A stretch of DNA of 64,000 nucleotides from Acidimicrobiales bacterium (lineage in GTDB: Bacteria > Actinomycetota > Acidimicrobiia > Acidimicrobiales > Acidimicrobilacustridaceae): contig JAGYKS010000031.1 of assembly GCA_018401565.1 (NCBI GenBank), positions 186,001-250,000 of the forward strand, read 5' to 3'. Shown here one piece after another: positions 28,024 to 36,941 of this stretch. Positions within the stretch are counted from its first letter, which is position 1. Every line of letters starts with the position of its first letter. Under the pieces are notes generated by a model. The model had not been told where the DNA came from and searched no databases. It was given only the letters and a program-made list of their open reading frames with translations. The translations under genes and the position numbers were made by a program.

Positions 28024-28854
28024 ATGAAACGAACCGGTGTTGTTGCCCTGATGACCGCCACCATCGTCACCATCGGTGTGCTGCTTTCAGGATGTTCCGG
28101 CAGTGACGGCGACACCGCCGCCGTCGAGGCTGGCGACGCCCAGGTGGCCACCATCGAGCCTGGAGTTCTCATGGTGTGCACCTATGAAAGCCCCCCCTTT
28201 GAGTTCCAGACCGACCAGGGTGAGTGGACCGGATTCGACATCGACTTGTTGACCGCCATGGCCACCGACATCAACGGTGGCCTCAGCCCGGCGGTCACCG
28301 TGCTGCCCTTCGACGGGATCTGGCTTGCCCCCGCCGAGGGCACGTGCGACGTCGTCGCCGCCGCCTTGACCATCACCCCCGAGCGGGCCGAGGTGACGCT
28401 GTTCACCGATACCTACTTTGCCTCGGGCCAGTCGCTCATGGTGCTGGAGTCCCGGTCGGCTGAACTCACCGGCCTCGATGCGCTGGCAGGATCCACCATC
28501 GGGGTGCTGGCCGGGTCAACCGGGGCCGCCTATGCCGACGCCAGTGCCCCGACCGGCGCAACCATTGTCGGATTCGCCAACGAAGTTGCGATGTTCACCG
28601 CCCTCGACGCTGGTGAGGTCGATGCCGTACTGCACGACCTCCCACTGAACGTCGACCGGTCCAACAGTCAGCCAGGGCAGTACGCCCTGGTGGGCGAGTT
28701 CAACACCGGTGAGCGGTTCGGGTTCGTCGTGGCCAAGGACAACACCGCCCTGGCCGACGCCCTCAACAAGCGACTCAAGGCAGTCCGAACTGACGGCTCC
28801 TACCAGGAGATCTACGACCGCTACTTCGGCCCGGTCGGTGCCACCACACCGTGA
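28024..28854 (+). CDS. Solute-binding lipoprotein, amino-acid ABC type (copy 1)
   Basis: 276 residues from ATG 28024. A signal peptide with lipobox LLSGC is followed by a type-3 periplasmic binding fold: PPFEFQTDQGEWTGFDIDLL, ALTITPERAEVTLFTDTYF, TIGVLAGSTGAAYA, and the end KRLKAVRTDGSYQEIYDRYFG. These are the hallmarks of polar amino-acid binding proteins. A diverged second copy follows within 256 bases, but no permease or ATPase gene is adjacent, so both are orphan receptors here. Confidence 0.9.
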   Translation: MKRTGVVALMTATIVTIGVLLSGCSGSDGDTAAVEAGDAQVATIEPGVLMVCTYESPPFEFQTDQGEWTGFDIDLLTAMATDINGGLSPAVTVLPFDGIWLAPAEGTCDVVAAALTITPERAEVTLFTDTYFASGQSLMVLESRSAELTGLDALAGSTIGVLAGSTGAAYADASAPTGATIVGFANEVAMFTALDAGEVDAVLHDLPLNVDRSNSQPGQYALVGEFNTGERFGFVVAKDNTALADALNKRLKAVRTDGSYQEIYDRYFGPVGATTP

Positions 28855-28912
28855 TCGCTTGTGGCCGGGCGCGTCACGGGGGGCCTCCCGACGGCATGTC
28901 GCCGGTGGAGAC

Positions 28913-28949
28913 CCCCCGCAATTGATCGAGGCCCAGAACCTGACCCTGA
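28913..28949. repeat. Intergenic element, copy 1
   Basis: These 37 bases, 59 bases after the copy-1 stop, match 30132-30168 after copy 2 at 31 of 37 positions by direct alignment. The duplicated unit therefore included the 3' flank of the gene. Confidence 0.65.
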
Positions 28950-29109
28950 TGGATCAGATGGCTGCGCAGCCCTTTTCCAGCACGGTGGGCAGTGCGACCG
29001 AGATCAGATCGCCCCGAGTGCACTCAGCTCCTGCCACCACTGGCAGCCGTGGTGGTGGTGGCATCACCGGAACCCGGCGCCGGCGGCCTGCCGCGTTAGA
29101 GTTCCACCC

Positions 29110-29962
29110 ATGAAACACCCTCGCCTCACCACCTTGATGTTCGCATCCATCGCTGGGTTCAGCATCGTGTTGGCCGGATGTGGTGGCGATACCGGCACCG
29201 CCAGCAGCGCCGACACCACCGGCAGCACCGAACCGTCGGCTGCGCAGGTCGCCACCATCGAGCCGGGAATCCTGACGGTGTGCGCCACCGGCGCACAGCC
29301 ATTTGGGTACCAGACCGACCAGGGCGACTGGACCGGGTTCGACATCGACCTGCTGGAGGCCATGGCCACTGACATCAACGGGGGCCTCGAGCTGTCGGTC
29401 ACCGTGCTTCCCCTCAGTGGGATCTGGTTGGCTCCCGCCGACGACACCTGCGATGTGGTCGCCGCTGCCCTGACCATCACCCCCGAGACGGGCCGAGGCC
29501 GCGCTGTTCACCGACCCCTACTTCACGTCGGCCCAGTCACTGATGGTGCTGCGGCCGCGTGCTGACGAGCTCACCAGCCTCGATGCGCTGTCAGGCTTGA
29601 CCATCGGTGCGATCTCCGGGTCAACCGGCGCCGCCTACGCCGACGCCAATGCCCCCGACAGTGCAACGGTGGTGGGGTTCGCCAACGGAGACCTGCTGTA
29701 TGCCGCTCTCGACAGCGGCGAGGTCGATGCCGTGGTGAGGGATCTGCCGCTGAACATCAGCCGCTTCAACAGCGAGCCGGGCAAGTACGCCCTGGTGGGC
29801 GAGTTCGACACCGGCGAGCAGTACGGATTCGCCGTGGCCAAGGGCAACACCGCCTTGGCCGATGCCCTCAACCAGCAGCTCAAGCGAGTGCAGGCGGACG
29901 GCACCTACCAGAACATCTACGACCAGTACTTCACGCTGGCAAGCACCACCACCGCTCCCTGA
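29110..29962 (+). CDS. Solute-binding lipoprotein (copy 2), one frameshift
   Basis: About 284 residues from ATG 29110, lipobox VLAGC. It is a close paralogue of copy 1 (AQVATIEPG, TDQGDWTGFDIDLLEAMATD, STGAAYADA, LVGEFDTGEQYGF). The frame breaks at about 29490, where GAGACGGG should read GAGCGGG; dropping one A restores ITPERAEAALFTDPYF as in copy 1. The paralogue thus gives an internal reference for the error. Differences at YESPPFEF versus ATGAQPFGY may reflect ligand choice. Confidence 0.88.
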
Positions 29963-30366
29963 CCGGCTCACCCCCGCCAGCCCAAGCCCAGAGATCGACG
30001 ACCCAGCTGTCCACGATCCAGCTGTCCACGATCCAGCCGTCCACGATCCAGACCGAACCCAGACGACCGACCGTGCGCACCGGTGCCAGACGCGCAACGA
30101 GGGCCCCTACCGGTCTGAAACCGGCGAGGAGCCCCCGCAACTGGTCGTGGCCCAGGGCCCGACCCTGACCAAACAGGCTGTCCCAGATTTCAGCTGGGAA
30201 GCGTAAGGGAAAATGGCCGACATGTGTCAGAAATTCTCCCCCTGCGGACTGGGCTTCGCAGCGGGCTGAACTCGTTCGCCAACACCCAAGTACCGGTGCT
30301 GGCCTCAGGGGGTGCGTCGAGCTAAGCCAGATGCACCCGGTGGAACTGCTATCCGGCGGGGATGCC
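29963..30366. other. Intergenic region with repeats
   Basis: No gene was recognised in these 404 bases. They hold three 15-base copies of CCAGCTGTCCACGAT-like sequence (30003-30047), a small CCGGTCTGAAACCGG inverted repeat near 30110, and copy 2 of the element shared with 28913-28949 (at 30132-30168). Short open frames here have no recognisable family. Confidence 0.5.
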
Positions 30367-30768
30367 CTAACCGGCAGCGGCGACGACCACGGTCCCGGCG
30401 TCACGCGAAGATGCCGGGGGCAACACATCGGGGTTCTCAGCCACCCAATCGAGCGCCACCTGGTTGGATGCCTCCGCCGACTCAGCGCTGGTGAACAAGC
30501 TCACGCTGATCATCTTGGTCGAATCGTCACCTTCGGGGGCGATGAAGTAGTAGCCGACGAACCGGGAATCTCCTGGAGCAGGGGGACGAACGACGCTTCG
30601 ACCTCCTTGGCCGCGGCCTCGACATCGGGCACGTTCACGTATTCGCGCACGGCGGCGTACGTGGGCGTCTCAGTCGACCCATCTGACCCACACGCCGCAA
30701 GGCCAAGACCAAGGCCGCAAGCCGGCAAGCGAGATAGCAACCACTGCTGTCAACCGTCTGATCTTCAT
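30367..30768 (-). CDS. Small hypothetical lipoprotein, two frameshifts
   Basis: About 133 residues from ATG 30768 with GGGAGG 5 bases upstream. The signal peptide starts MKIRRLTAVVAISLAG and, after a shift near 30730, ends in the lipobox LAAC. The body reads EYVNVPDVEAAAKEVEASFVPLL, then after a shift near 30560 GYYFIAPEGDDSTKMISVS and SAEASNQVALDWVAEN. This resembles small antibiotic-monooxygenase-like (ABM) ferredoxin-fold proteins by secondary pattern only. No function is assigned. Confidence 0.5.
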
Positions 30769-30936
30769 GGGTCCCTCCCGAGGGCGAAGGCCAGCTATTG
30801 GACCTCCGAGCGACGAAAAACTAGCACACGAGAAAATCGGAATCGCTGATCCGCTGGAAGGACGTTTCCATGCCGAGGAAGTCCCCGGGAGGCAAGCCTT
30901 TGCGACGTCATCGACGCACTCGTGCCGAAATGGGAG

Positions 30937-30964
30937 GTGTCCCCTGAGACTGCTCAGGGGACAC
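30937..30964 (-). terminator. Strong hairpin downstream of nrdJ
   Basis: GTGTCCCCTGAG-ACTG-CTCAGGGGACAC is a perfect 12-base-pair stem with a 4-base loop, 86 bases past the nrdJ stop. There is only a weak T-tract on the minus strand, so it may stop transcription, protect the mRNA end, or both. Confidence 0.55.
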
Positions 30965-31049
30965 ACTCCTTGCTCACTTACGCGCCGTCAGCTACCAGGC
31001 GCTTCTCATGTCCCCCATCAACAAAGGGACACGCACAGATTGGTGAGAC

Positions 31050-33857
31050 TCAGCTGCAGCCGCTGGTGGTTCCGCAGCTTGGGCAGGCGTGACATGACCC
31101 GGCCCGCACCATCTGGACCCCACACTGCATGCACATGGGGGCGTCGCTGGGACGCGAACCCTTGGGCTGCAGGGTGAAGCCGTCACTGGGATCGTTCAGC
31201 TGGGCGGTCAGCTGGCTGGCCGACTCGATGCTGGGGGGATCCGGCGTGATTTCGGTGCCGGCGCTGGTCTGGGTCACGGTCTCTTCCACACCCGGCAGGG
31301 TGGGCTGCATGCGCTCTTCAGTGGAGAAGATGTTCAGCTCGGCCCGCTCCTCGGGTGTGAGGTACATGATGGCGAGCTTGCGGAACAGGTAATCCATGAG
31401 TGAGTTGGCAATGCGGATGTCGGGATCGTCGGTCATGCCGGCAGGCTCGAAACGCATGCCGATGAAGGCATCCACGAAGCTGCGCAGTGGCACGCCGTAC
31501 TGCAGGCCATGACTGATGGAGATGGCGAAGGCGTCGAAGATGCCGGCCAGGGTGGAACCCTGCTTGGACACCCGCACGAAGATCTCGCCGGGTCGGCCGT
31601 CTTCGTACTCACCAACGGTCACGAAGCCCTTGCAGTCGGCCACCCGGAACTCGAAGGTGCGTGAGGACCGCGAACGGGGCAGACGCTTGCGAATGGGCTC
31701 GTGGACGATCTTTTCCACCACACGCTCGATGGTCTCGGTGGCCGCCGCGGTGACGTCGTCGTCGGCCCCTTCCTTTTTCGAGGTGGACAGCGGCTGGCCG
31801 ACCTTGCAGTTGTCGCGGTAGACCGCCACAGCCTTCACGCCCAGCTTCCAGGCGTCGATGTGCAGCTGCTCGATCTCTTCCACGGTGGCCTCTTCAGGCA
31901 GGTTCACCGTCTTGGAGATGGCACCGGACAAAAACGGCTGCACTGCGCCCATCATCTTGACGTGGCCGGTGTGATGGATGGTGTTGTCACCCATCGAGCA
32001 GGCGAACACCTCGACGTGATCGGCTGACAGGTGGGGTGCACCCAGAATCGACTTGTTCACATCGATGTACTCGATGATGTCGACCACCTGGGTCTCGTCG
32101 TAGCCCAGACGCTTGAGGGCCCGGGGCACGGTCTGGTTCACGATGGTCATCGTGCCGCCGCCCACCAGCTTTTTCATCTTGCACAGGCCAAGGTCGGGCT
32201 CGATGCCGGTGGTGTCGCAATCCATCATCAAACCGATGGTGCCGGTTGGGGCCAGCACGCTGGCCTGGGAGTTGCGCACGCCGTAGGTGGCCGCCACCTC
32301 GCAGGCGTCGTCCCATGATTCCTGCGCCGCGCTCAAAAGTGCGGCGGGGACGAGGTCCTCGTTGATGTGGGCGGTGGCCTCACGGTGCATGTTGAGCACC
32401 TTGAGCATGGGCTCCTCATTTTCCGAGTAGCCAGCGAACGGGCCCATGCGCGATGCAGTGCGGGCCGAGGTGGCGTAGGAGTGACCGGTCATCAGCGCGG
32501 TGATGGCCGCAGCCCACGCCCGTCCCTCTTCGGAGTCGTAGGGAAGGCCCAGCGCCATGAGCATGGCGCCCAGGTTGGCGTAGCCCATGCCCAGCTGACG
32601 GAATCGCCGGGAGTTCTCGGCGATCGGCTCGGTGGGGTAATCGGCGTTGCCGACCAGGATCTCCTGGGCGGTGAAGATCACGGCCACCGAGTGACGGAAG
32701 GCGTCCACGTCGAAGGTGCCGTCGGCGTCGAGATAGCGCAGCAGGTTGAGGCTGGCCAGATTGCACGCCGAGTTGTCGATGTGCATGTATTCGCTGCACG
32801 GGTTGGACCCGTTGATGCGGTCGGTGTTCGACGCCGTGTGCCACTTGTTGATGGTGGTGTCGAACTGCATGCCGGGGTCGGCACACTCCCAGGTGGCCTG
32901 GGCGAACTGGCGCATGAGGTCACGGGCCCGCACGGTGCGCACAATGTCGCCGGTGGTGACCGCACGCAGGTGCCAGTCGCCGTCGTCGACAACTGCCTGC
33001 ATGAACTCGTCGGTGACGCGCACCGAGTTGTTGGCGTTTTGGTACTGGACGCTGAACGAGTCGGCGCCGTCGAGGTCCATGTCAAAGCCGTTGTCACGCA
33101 GGACACGGGCCTTGCGCTCTTCTTGGGCCTTGCACCAGATGAACTCCTCCACGTCGGGATGGTCCACGTCCAAGATGACCATCTTGGCGGCCCGACGGGT
33201 CTTGCCGCCGGACTTGATGGTGCCCGCCGAGGCGTCGGCACCACGCATGAAGCTCACCGGGCCCGACGCCGTGCCGCCACCCTTGAGCAGTTCGGCCGAC
33301 GAACGGATCTTGGACAGGTTCACACCGGCTCCGGAGCCGCCCTTGAAGATCACACCCTCTTCGCGGTACCAGTTGAGGATCGAGTCCATGGCGTCGTCCA
33401 CGGCCAGAATGAAGCACGCCGAGGCCTGCTGGGGCACGCCGGGAACCCCGATGTTGAACCACACCGGCGAGTTGAACGCGGCGCGCTGGGTGACGATCAT
33501 GAACTTGATCTCGTCACGGAATGCCTCGGCCTGGGCGTCGTCGGTGAAGTACCCGTCGTTGATGCCCCAATCGGTGATGGTGTCGGCGACACGGTCGGCA
33601 ACCTGCTTGAGCGACCATTCCCGCTCGTCGGTGCCCGGGGTGCCACGGAAGTACTTCTGGGCCACGATGTTGGTGGCATTGAGCGACCAGTCCACCGGGA
33701 ACTCCACGCCGAGCTGCTCGAAGGCGACGGTGCCGTCCTTCCAGTTGCTGATTCGGGCGTCACGACGCTCCCACTCAACCTGCTCGTAGGGATGAACCCC
33801 AGCGGTGGTGAAGTGGCGGCCGATGCCGATTCCAGCTCGTTCAGGCGCAATTGCCAT
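31050..33857 (-). CDS. nrdJ: Adenosylcobalamin-dependent (class II) ribonucleotide reductase
   Basis: 935 residues, intact. RNR signatures: FNSPVWFNIG, FKGGSGAGVNLSKIRSS, NPCSEYMHIDNSACNLASLNLL and a finger-loop LAPTGTIGLMMDCDTTGIEPD. The C-terminus carries the Cys-rich CMQCGVQMVRAGSCHACPSC tail that binds zinc and recycles the active-site disulfide. It makes deoxyribonucleotides using adenosylcobalamin and works with or without oxygen. Two NrdR boxes lie 80-137 bases upstream and nrdR is 2.6 kb away, so repression by NrdR is likely. No other reductase class is present in the window. Confidence 0.97.
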   Translation of the reverse strand: MAIAPERAGIGIGRHFTTAGVHPYEQVEWERRDARISNWKDGTVAFEQLGVEFPVDWSLNATNIVAQKYFRGTPGTDEREWSLKQVADRVADTITDWGINDGYFTDDAQAEAFRDEIKFMIVTQRAAFNSPVWFNIGVPGVPQQASACFILAVDDAMDSILNWYREEGVIFKGGSGAGVNLSKIRSSAELLKGGGTASGPVSFMRGADASAGTIKSGGKTRRAAKMVILDVDHPDVEEFIWCKAQEERKARVLRDNGFDMDLDGADSFSVQYQNANNSVRVTDEFMQAVVDDGDWHLRAVTTGDIVRTVRARDLMRQFAQATWECADPGMQFDTTINKWHTASNTDRINGSNPCSEYMHIDNSACNLASLNLLRYLDADGTFDVDAFRHSVAVIFTAQEILVGNADYPTEPIAENSRRFRQLGMGYANLGAMLMALGLPYDSEEGRAWAAAITALMTGHSYATSARTASRMGPFAGYSENEEPMLKVLNMHREATAHINEDLVPAALLSAAQESWDDACEVAATYGVRNSQASVLAPTGTIGLMMDCDTTGIEPDLGLCKMKKLVGGGTMTIVNQTVPRALKRLGYDETQVVDIIEYIDVNKSILGAPHLSADHVEVFACSMGDNTIHHTGHVKMMGAVQPFLSGAISKTVNLPEEATVEEIEQLHIDAWKLGVKAVAVYRDNCKVGQPLSTSKKEGADDDVTAAATETIERVVEKIVHEPIRKRLPRSRSSRTFEFRVADCKGFVTVGEYEDGRPGEIFVRVSKQGSTLAGIFDAFAISISHGLQYGVPLRSFVDAFIGMRFEPAGMTDDPDIRIANSLMDYLFRKLAIMYLTPEERAELNIFSTEERMQPTLPGVEETVTQTSAGTEITPDPPSIESASQLTAQLNDPSDGFTLQPKGSRPSDAPMCMQCGVQMVRAGSCHACPSCGTTSGCS

Positions 33858-33936
33858 GGGGTGTCCTCCGGTTGGATGAGCGAAACTTCAGGTTGTTCGG
33901 GGAGTCCGATGTCCAAGGTAGCGACACCGGCAGTAA

Positions 33937-33952
33937 CCACTACATGTCGTGG
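33937..33952. promoter_or_regulatory. NrdR box 1
   Basis: CCACTACATGTCGTGG fits the NrdR-box pattern aCACwAyATrTwGTGt at nearly all fixed positions. It is 85 bases upstream of the nrdJ start. Confidence 0.7.
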
Positions 33953-33978
33953 GTAGCCGCCCCCCAACTCCCCGGGGG

Positions 33979-33994
33979 CCACAAGATGTGGAGT
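33979..33994. promoter_or_regulatory. NrdR box 2
   Basis: CCACAAGATGTGGAGT matches the same pattern except in the right half (GAG for GTG). It lies 42 bases from box 1, four helical turns, as expected for paired NrdR sites on one face of the DNA. Confidence 0.55.
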
Positions 33995-34262
33995 GCATTA
34001 CACCATCGTAATTACGCCCGTGTCAACGACCAATCCCACGATGGCTCACAAACCCCGCCACTTGAGGCGGAATAACGGGTCGTGGCGCAGATCCGCAGGT
34101 CCGACGCCGATGCTCGGTGCCCGACCGTGGATGAACCATCAGCCAGACACCATCGACCCCGAAGACTCGCCCTGCATGCCAACGTGCATGTCGGGACGCC
34201 AGCCACCATTCCGCAGCCTGCGCCACAACCCGTGAACTCCCGACACCCTAAAGAGTCCACCC

Positions 34263-34333
34263 TGTGCATAGGAAGGGGAACAACCCTGTGAATTACGGGT
34301 GGATTACTCGCCGGTCATCCACAGGTATCCACA
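34263..34333. promoter_or_regulatory. Cluster of DnaA-box-like 9-mers
   Basis: Within 71 bases are TGTGCATAG and TGTGAATTA (reverse orientation) and TCATCCACA and GTATCCACA (forward), each one or two bases from the DnaA consensus TTATCCACA. None is perfect. It could be a weak DnaA-binding site in the nrdJ upstream region or simply A/T-rich chance. Confidence 0.3.
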
Positions 34334-34376
34334 GGCACCGCCCACGCCCGGGTCACGTTCGAAGACGCGGACGCCC

Positions 34377-35312
34377 TCAGGCCACGGCACGCGCCGGGGT
34401 GCCCACCGCAATCTGGGCCGGCGGGCGGTCGCGCAGCACCAACGGACACACCGGCAGCGCCGAGGCGTCGGGCTGGCTGGCCGGATCAGTGAATCGGTGT
34501 CCATCACGGGCGTCGGCGAGCCGTTCAGACAACCGGAGTTGCTCCACCAGCGACGACCCAAACTGCCGACTCAACAGGATCGACAGGTGACCGTGATCCT
34601 TGATGAGCAGGTTGGTGGCGGCCAGCTCAGGTTCGACGATCATGGCCCGACGGGCGGTGACCACCATGTCAAGGTTCGAGTAGTACGACACGAACCTGGT
34701 TGCCATCGGCCTCGCCGAAGATCGCAGCAACACCATCTCGGGAGCGTCGGGGCGCAGCTGGGCGCCGGTGGTGAACGGGCTGGCCTCTGACACTGCCGAC
34801 GCATACCGGGCCAGGCGCACCCCTCCGTGCGGGGATGCCACCGTCACGACCGTGTCCACACCGGTGGCGCCGAGGACCTGCACGGCGTAGCGGGCGATGA
34901 TGCCGCCCAGCGAATGGCCAACCACATGGACCCGGTCCACCCCGAAGTGGTCGCGGAGCTCCCCGATGCGTTCCACACACTGTGCTGCCAGGTGAGGAAG
35001 GTCCACCGCCAGCGGGTTGTAATTCAACGCGTGGATCCGGTCAAAGCCCGCTGCCCGCAGGTGTCGGTTGAGCACCCACCAGTTGGACCGGTTGGCGCCG
35101 AAACCGTGCAGCAGGAGCACTGGTGTCGCTGCGGAGTCCCGGGGTGGGTTGCGGTGGTCAACCACGGCCTGATCAGCGAACCCAAGGGGCCACATCCCCA
35201 TGGTCACCAGCGTGGACGCCGCCTCACGCATGTGGCCGGAGTACGTACCCGGACGTCGTAACGCCAAGGCCACCCGACCCACCGGATCCACCATCCGTCG
35301 CAACGGTTGCAT
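34377..35312 (-). CDS. Lipase-like alpha/beta hydrolase
   Basis: 311 residues from ATG 35312 with GGGGAGG upstream; the longer frame to 35492 lacks coding character. After a short amphipathic N-terminus come the oxyanion segment VLLLHGFGANRSNWWVL, the nucleophile elbow VVGHSLGGIIARY, TVASPHGGVRLA, and a late IKDHGHLSILLS with the catalytic His. It resembles triacylglycerol lipase/PGAP1-like hydrolases of actinobacteria. No export signal is obvious. Substrate unknown. Confidence 0.82.
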   Translation of the reverse strand: MQPLRRMVDPVGRVALALRRPGTYSGHMREAASTLVTMGMWPLGFADQAVVDHRNPPRDSAATPVLLLHGFGANRSNWWVLNRHLRAAGFDRIHALNYNPLAVDLPHLAAQCVERIGELRDHFGVDRVHVVGHSLGGIIARYAVQVLGATGVDTVVTVASPHGGVRLARYASAVSEASPFTTGAQLRPDAPEMVLLRSSARPMATRFVSYYSNLDMVVTARRAMIVEPELAATNLLIKDHGHLSILLSRQFGSSLVEQLRLSERLADARDGHRFTDPASQPDASALPVCPLVLRDRPPAQIAVGTPARAVA

Positions 35313-35563
35313 GCCCCCCCTCCCCTGCCAGCCACGACCCGGTGTGCGGCACCAGAGCGTGGGTGAACGGCAAGAGCATGTCAGATGTGAGCGTCCAAGT
35401 GGTGCCACTGCATCCCGACGCCCCACAGCGCACCACCGCACCGCAGCGACATCGCTCCGGGGCATCCCATCGCGCCGGGGCGACATCGCCAATCACGGCA
35501 ACGCCACCACTGCAGTGGACCCCGGACGGGGAACCAGATGACACCCGGGGTAACTTCGGTGGC

Positions 35564-36362
35564 GTGCCGATCCGTCAGCTATTTCCTGCGCCTCCGATCG
35601 TCGACGACGTCGACCTGACCGTCGCCTACCTTCCCGACACCGCAAAACCGTCTCGATCGCCGCCCGTCTGGCGACCCGGCACGGCCGTGGATCACCGTGA
35701 ACATGGTGGCCAGCGTCGACGGGTCCATGACGGTCAACGGCCGCAGCGGGGGCATGTCCAACGAGGGTGACCGCAGGATCTTCCACGTGCTGCGGTCGAT
35801 GGCCGACACCATCCTGGTGGGAGCCGGCACCGCACGAGCCGAGCGCTATGGTCCGGCGAGGATCCCCGGTGACCTGTCCGCTTCACGCGCCAGGCGCAAC
35901 CAGAACCCGCTGCCGCCCATCGCAGTGGTGTCGAGGTCAGGGGTGTTTGACGATGACCTGCCCCTGTTCAACCCCGACCTGATCGGTGATGGTCCTGTTC
36001 CAATCATCATCACCTGCACCGACGGCGAGGCGAACGTTCAGCGACTGGGGTCGCGTGCCGAGGCCATGGTTACCGGCGACACCGACGTCGACCTTGCCCG
36101 GGCCATGACCATGCTCGCCGAACGCGGTATCGGCGTCGTGGTGAGTGAGGGTGGGCCGATGCTCAACGCATCCATGGTGCAGCTGGGCCTGCTCGACGAG
36201 TTGTGCCTCACGGTGTCGCCGCTCACCGTTGCGGGATCCGCCGGGCGAATCATCTCCGGACCCAGCGAACTTGCCACTCCCATCCCCATGGAACTGGCAC
36301 ACCTTCTCGAGATGGACGGCGCCCTGTACACCCGGTGGCGCTTCACGCACCCAACGGCATGA
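35564..36362 (+). CDS. RibD C-terminal (pyrimidine reductase) family protein, one frameshift
   Basis: About 266 residues from GTG 35564. The N-terminus PIRQLFPAPPIVDDVDLTVAYL is in one frame; after a break near 35685 the rest runs WITVNMVASVDGSMTVNGRSG, ADTILVGAGTARAERYGP, VVSEGGPMLNASMVQLGLLDE. This is the dihydrofolate-reductase-like RibD C-terminal domain used for 5-amino-6-ribosylamino-uracil reduction. The deaminase half of RibD is absent, so it is a stand-alone reductase, possibly not for riboflavin. Confidence 0.85.
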
Positions 36363-36418
36363 GCCAAACCACTGGCTGTGTGCGATCGAGGGCCAGCTGA
36401 CCTGGGTGGAGGCGGTGA

Positions 36419-36886
36419 TCAGGTGGACTTGGGTGGTGACGTCTTGGCCAACAGGCCGATCTCCCGCTCGAAGTCGGCAGGATTTTCGAAACCCTTGTAC
36501 ACACTGGCGAACCGAACGTAGGCGACCGGATCCAGATCCCTCAGCCGGTCCAAAATGGCAAGACCAATCAATTCCGACGACACGTCGCCGCCACCAGCAA
36601 TGAGCCCGTCGGCGATTGATCCCGCCACTTCCTGGATCATCGCCTCGGTCAGTGGACGCCCCTTGGCCGCTGACCGGATCCCAGCCTCCACCTTGCCCAC
36701 CTCAAACGGCACCCGGGCACCAGAACGCTTGACGACCACCACCAAACTCTCCGAGCAACGCTCAAAAGTGGTGAACCGGTGGCCACAATCGAGGCATTCC
36801 CGCCGGCGGCGGATGGCACTGCCATCCTCGGCGGTTCGCGAGTCCACGACCCTTCCCTGCTGGCTGGAACAGATCGGACAGCGCAC
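36419..36886 (-). CDS. nrdR: Transcriptional repressor NrdR
   Basis: 155 residues from GTG 36886, so that the protein begins RCPICSSQQGRVVDSR as the family does; an upstream ATG adds an unusual extension. The four-Cys zinc ribbon (CPIC...CLDCGHRFTTFE) binds DNA, and the ATP-cone domain (VVVKRSGARVPFEVGKVEAGI) senses dATP/ATP. It represses ribonucleotide reductase genes; two NrdR boxes precede nrdJ nearby. The order nrdR-LysM-lexA is that of mycobacteria. Confidence 0.95.
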   Translation of the reverse strand: MRCPICSSQQGRVVDSRTAEDGSAIRRRRECLDCGHRFTTFERCSESLVVVVKRSGARVPFEVGKVEAGIRSAAKGRPLTEAMIQEVAGSIADGLIAGGGDVSSELIGLAILDRLRDLDPVAYVRFASVYKGFENPADFEREIGLLAKTSPPKST

Positions 36887-36941
36887 TCCGATGACGGTAG
36901 TGCCAACACCACCGGAACTGCAGATCTCCTTCACCGGCTGA

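Larger units (their letters stand above)
33858..34376. other. Long regulatory intergenic region upstream of nrdJ
   Basis: 519 bases without a recognised gene. The nrdJ-proximal half holds two NrdR boxes; the distal end holds a cluster of ATCCACA-type sequences resembling weak DnaA boxes. The part from about 34010 to 34250 shows nothing identifiable. Confidence 0.5.

Noticed and set aside
32367-33956. Plus-strand open frame of 529 codons
   Set aside because: Antisense shadow of nrdJ in GC-rich DNA; the nrdJ frame is intact and diagnostic.
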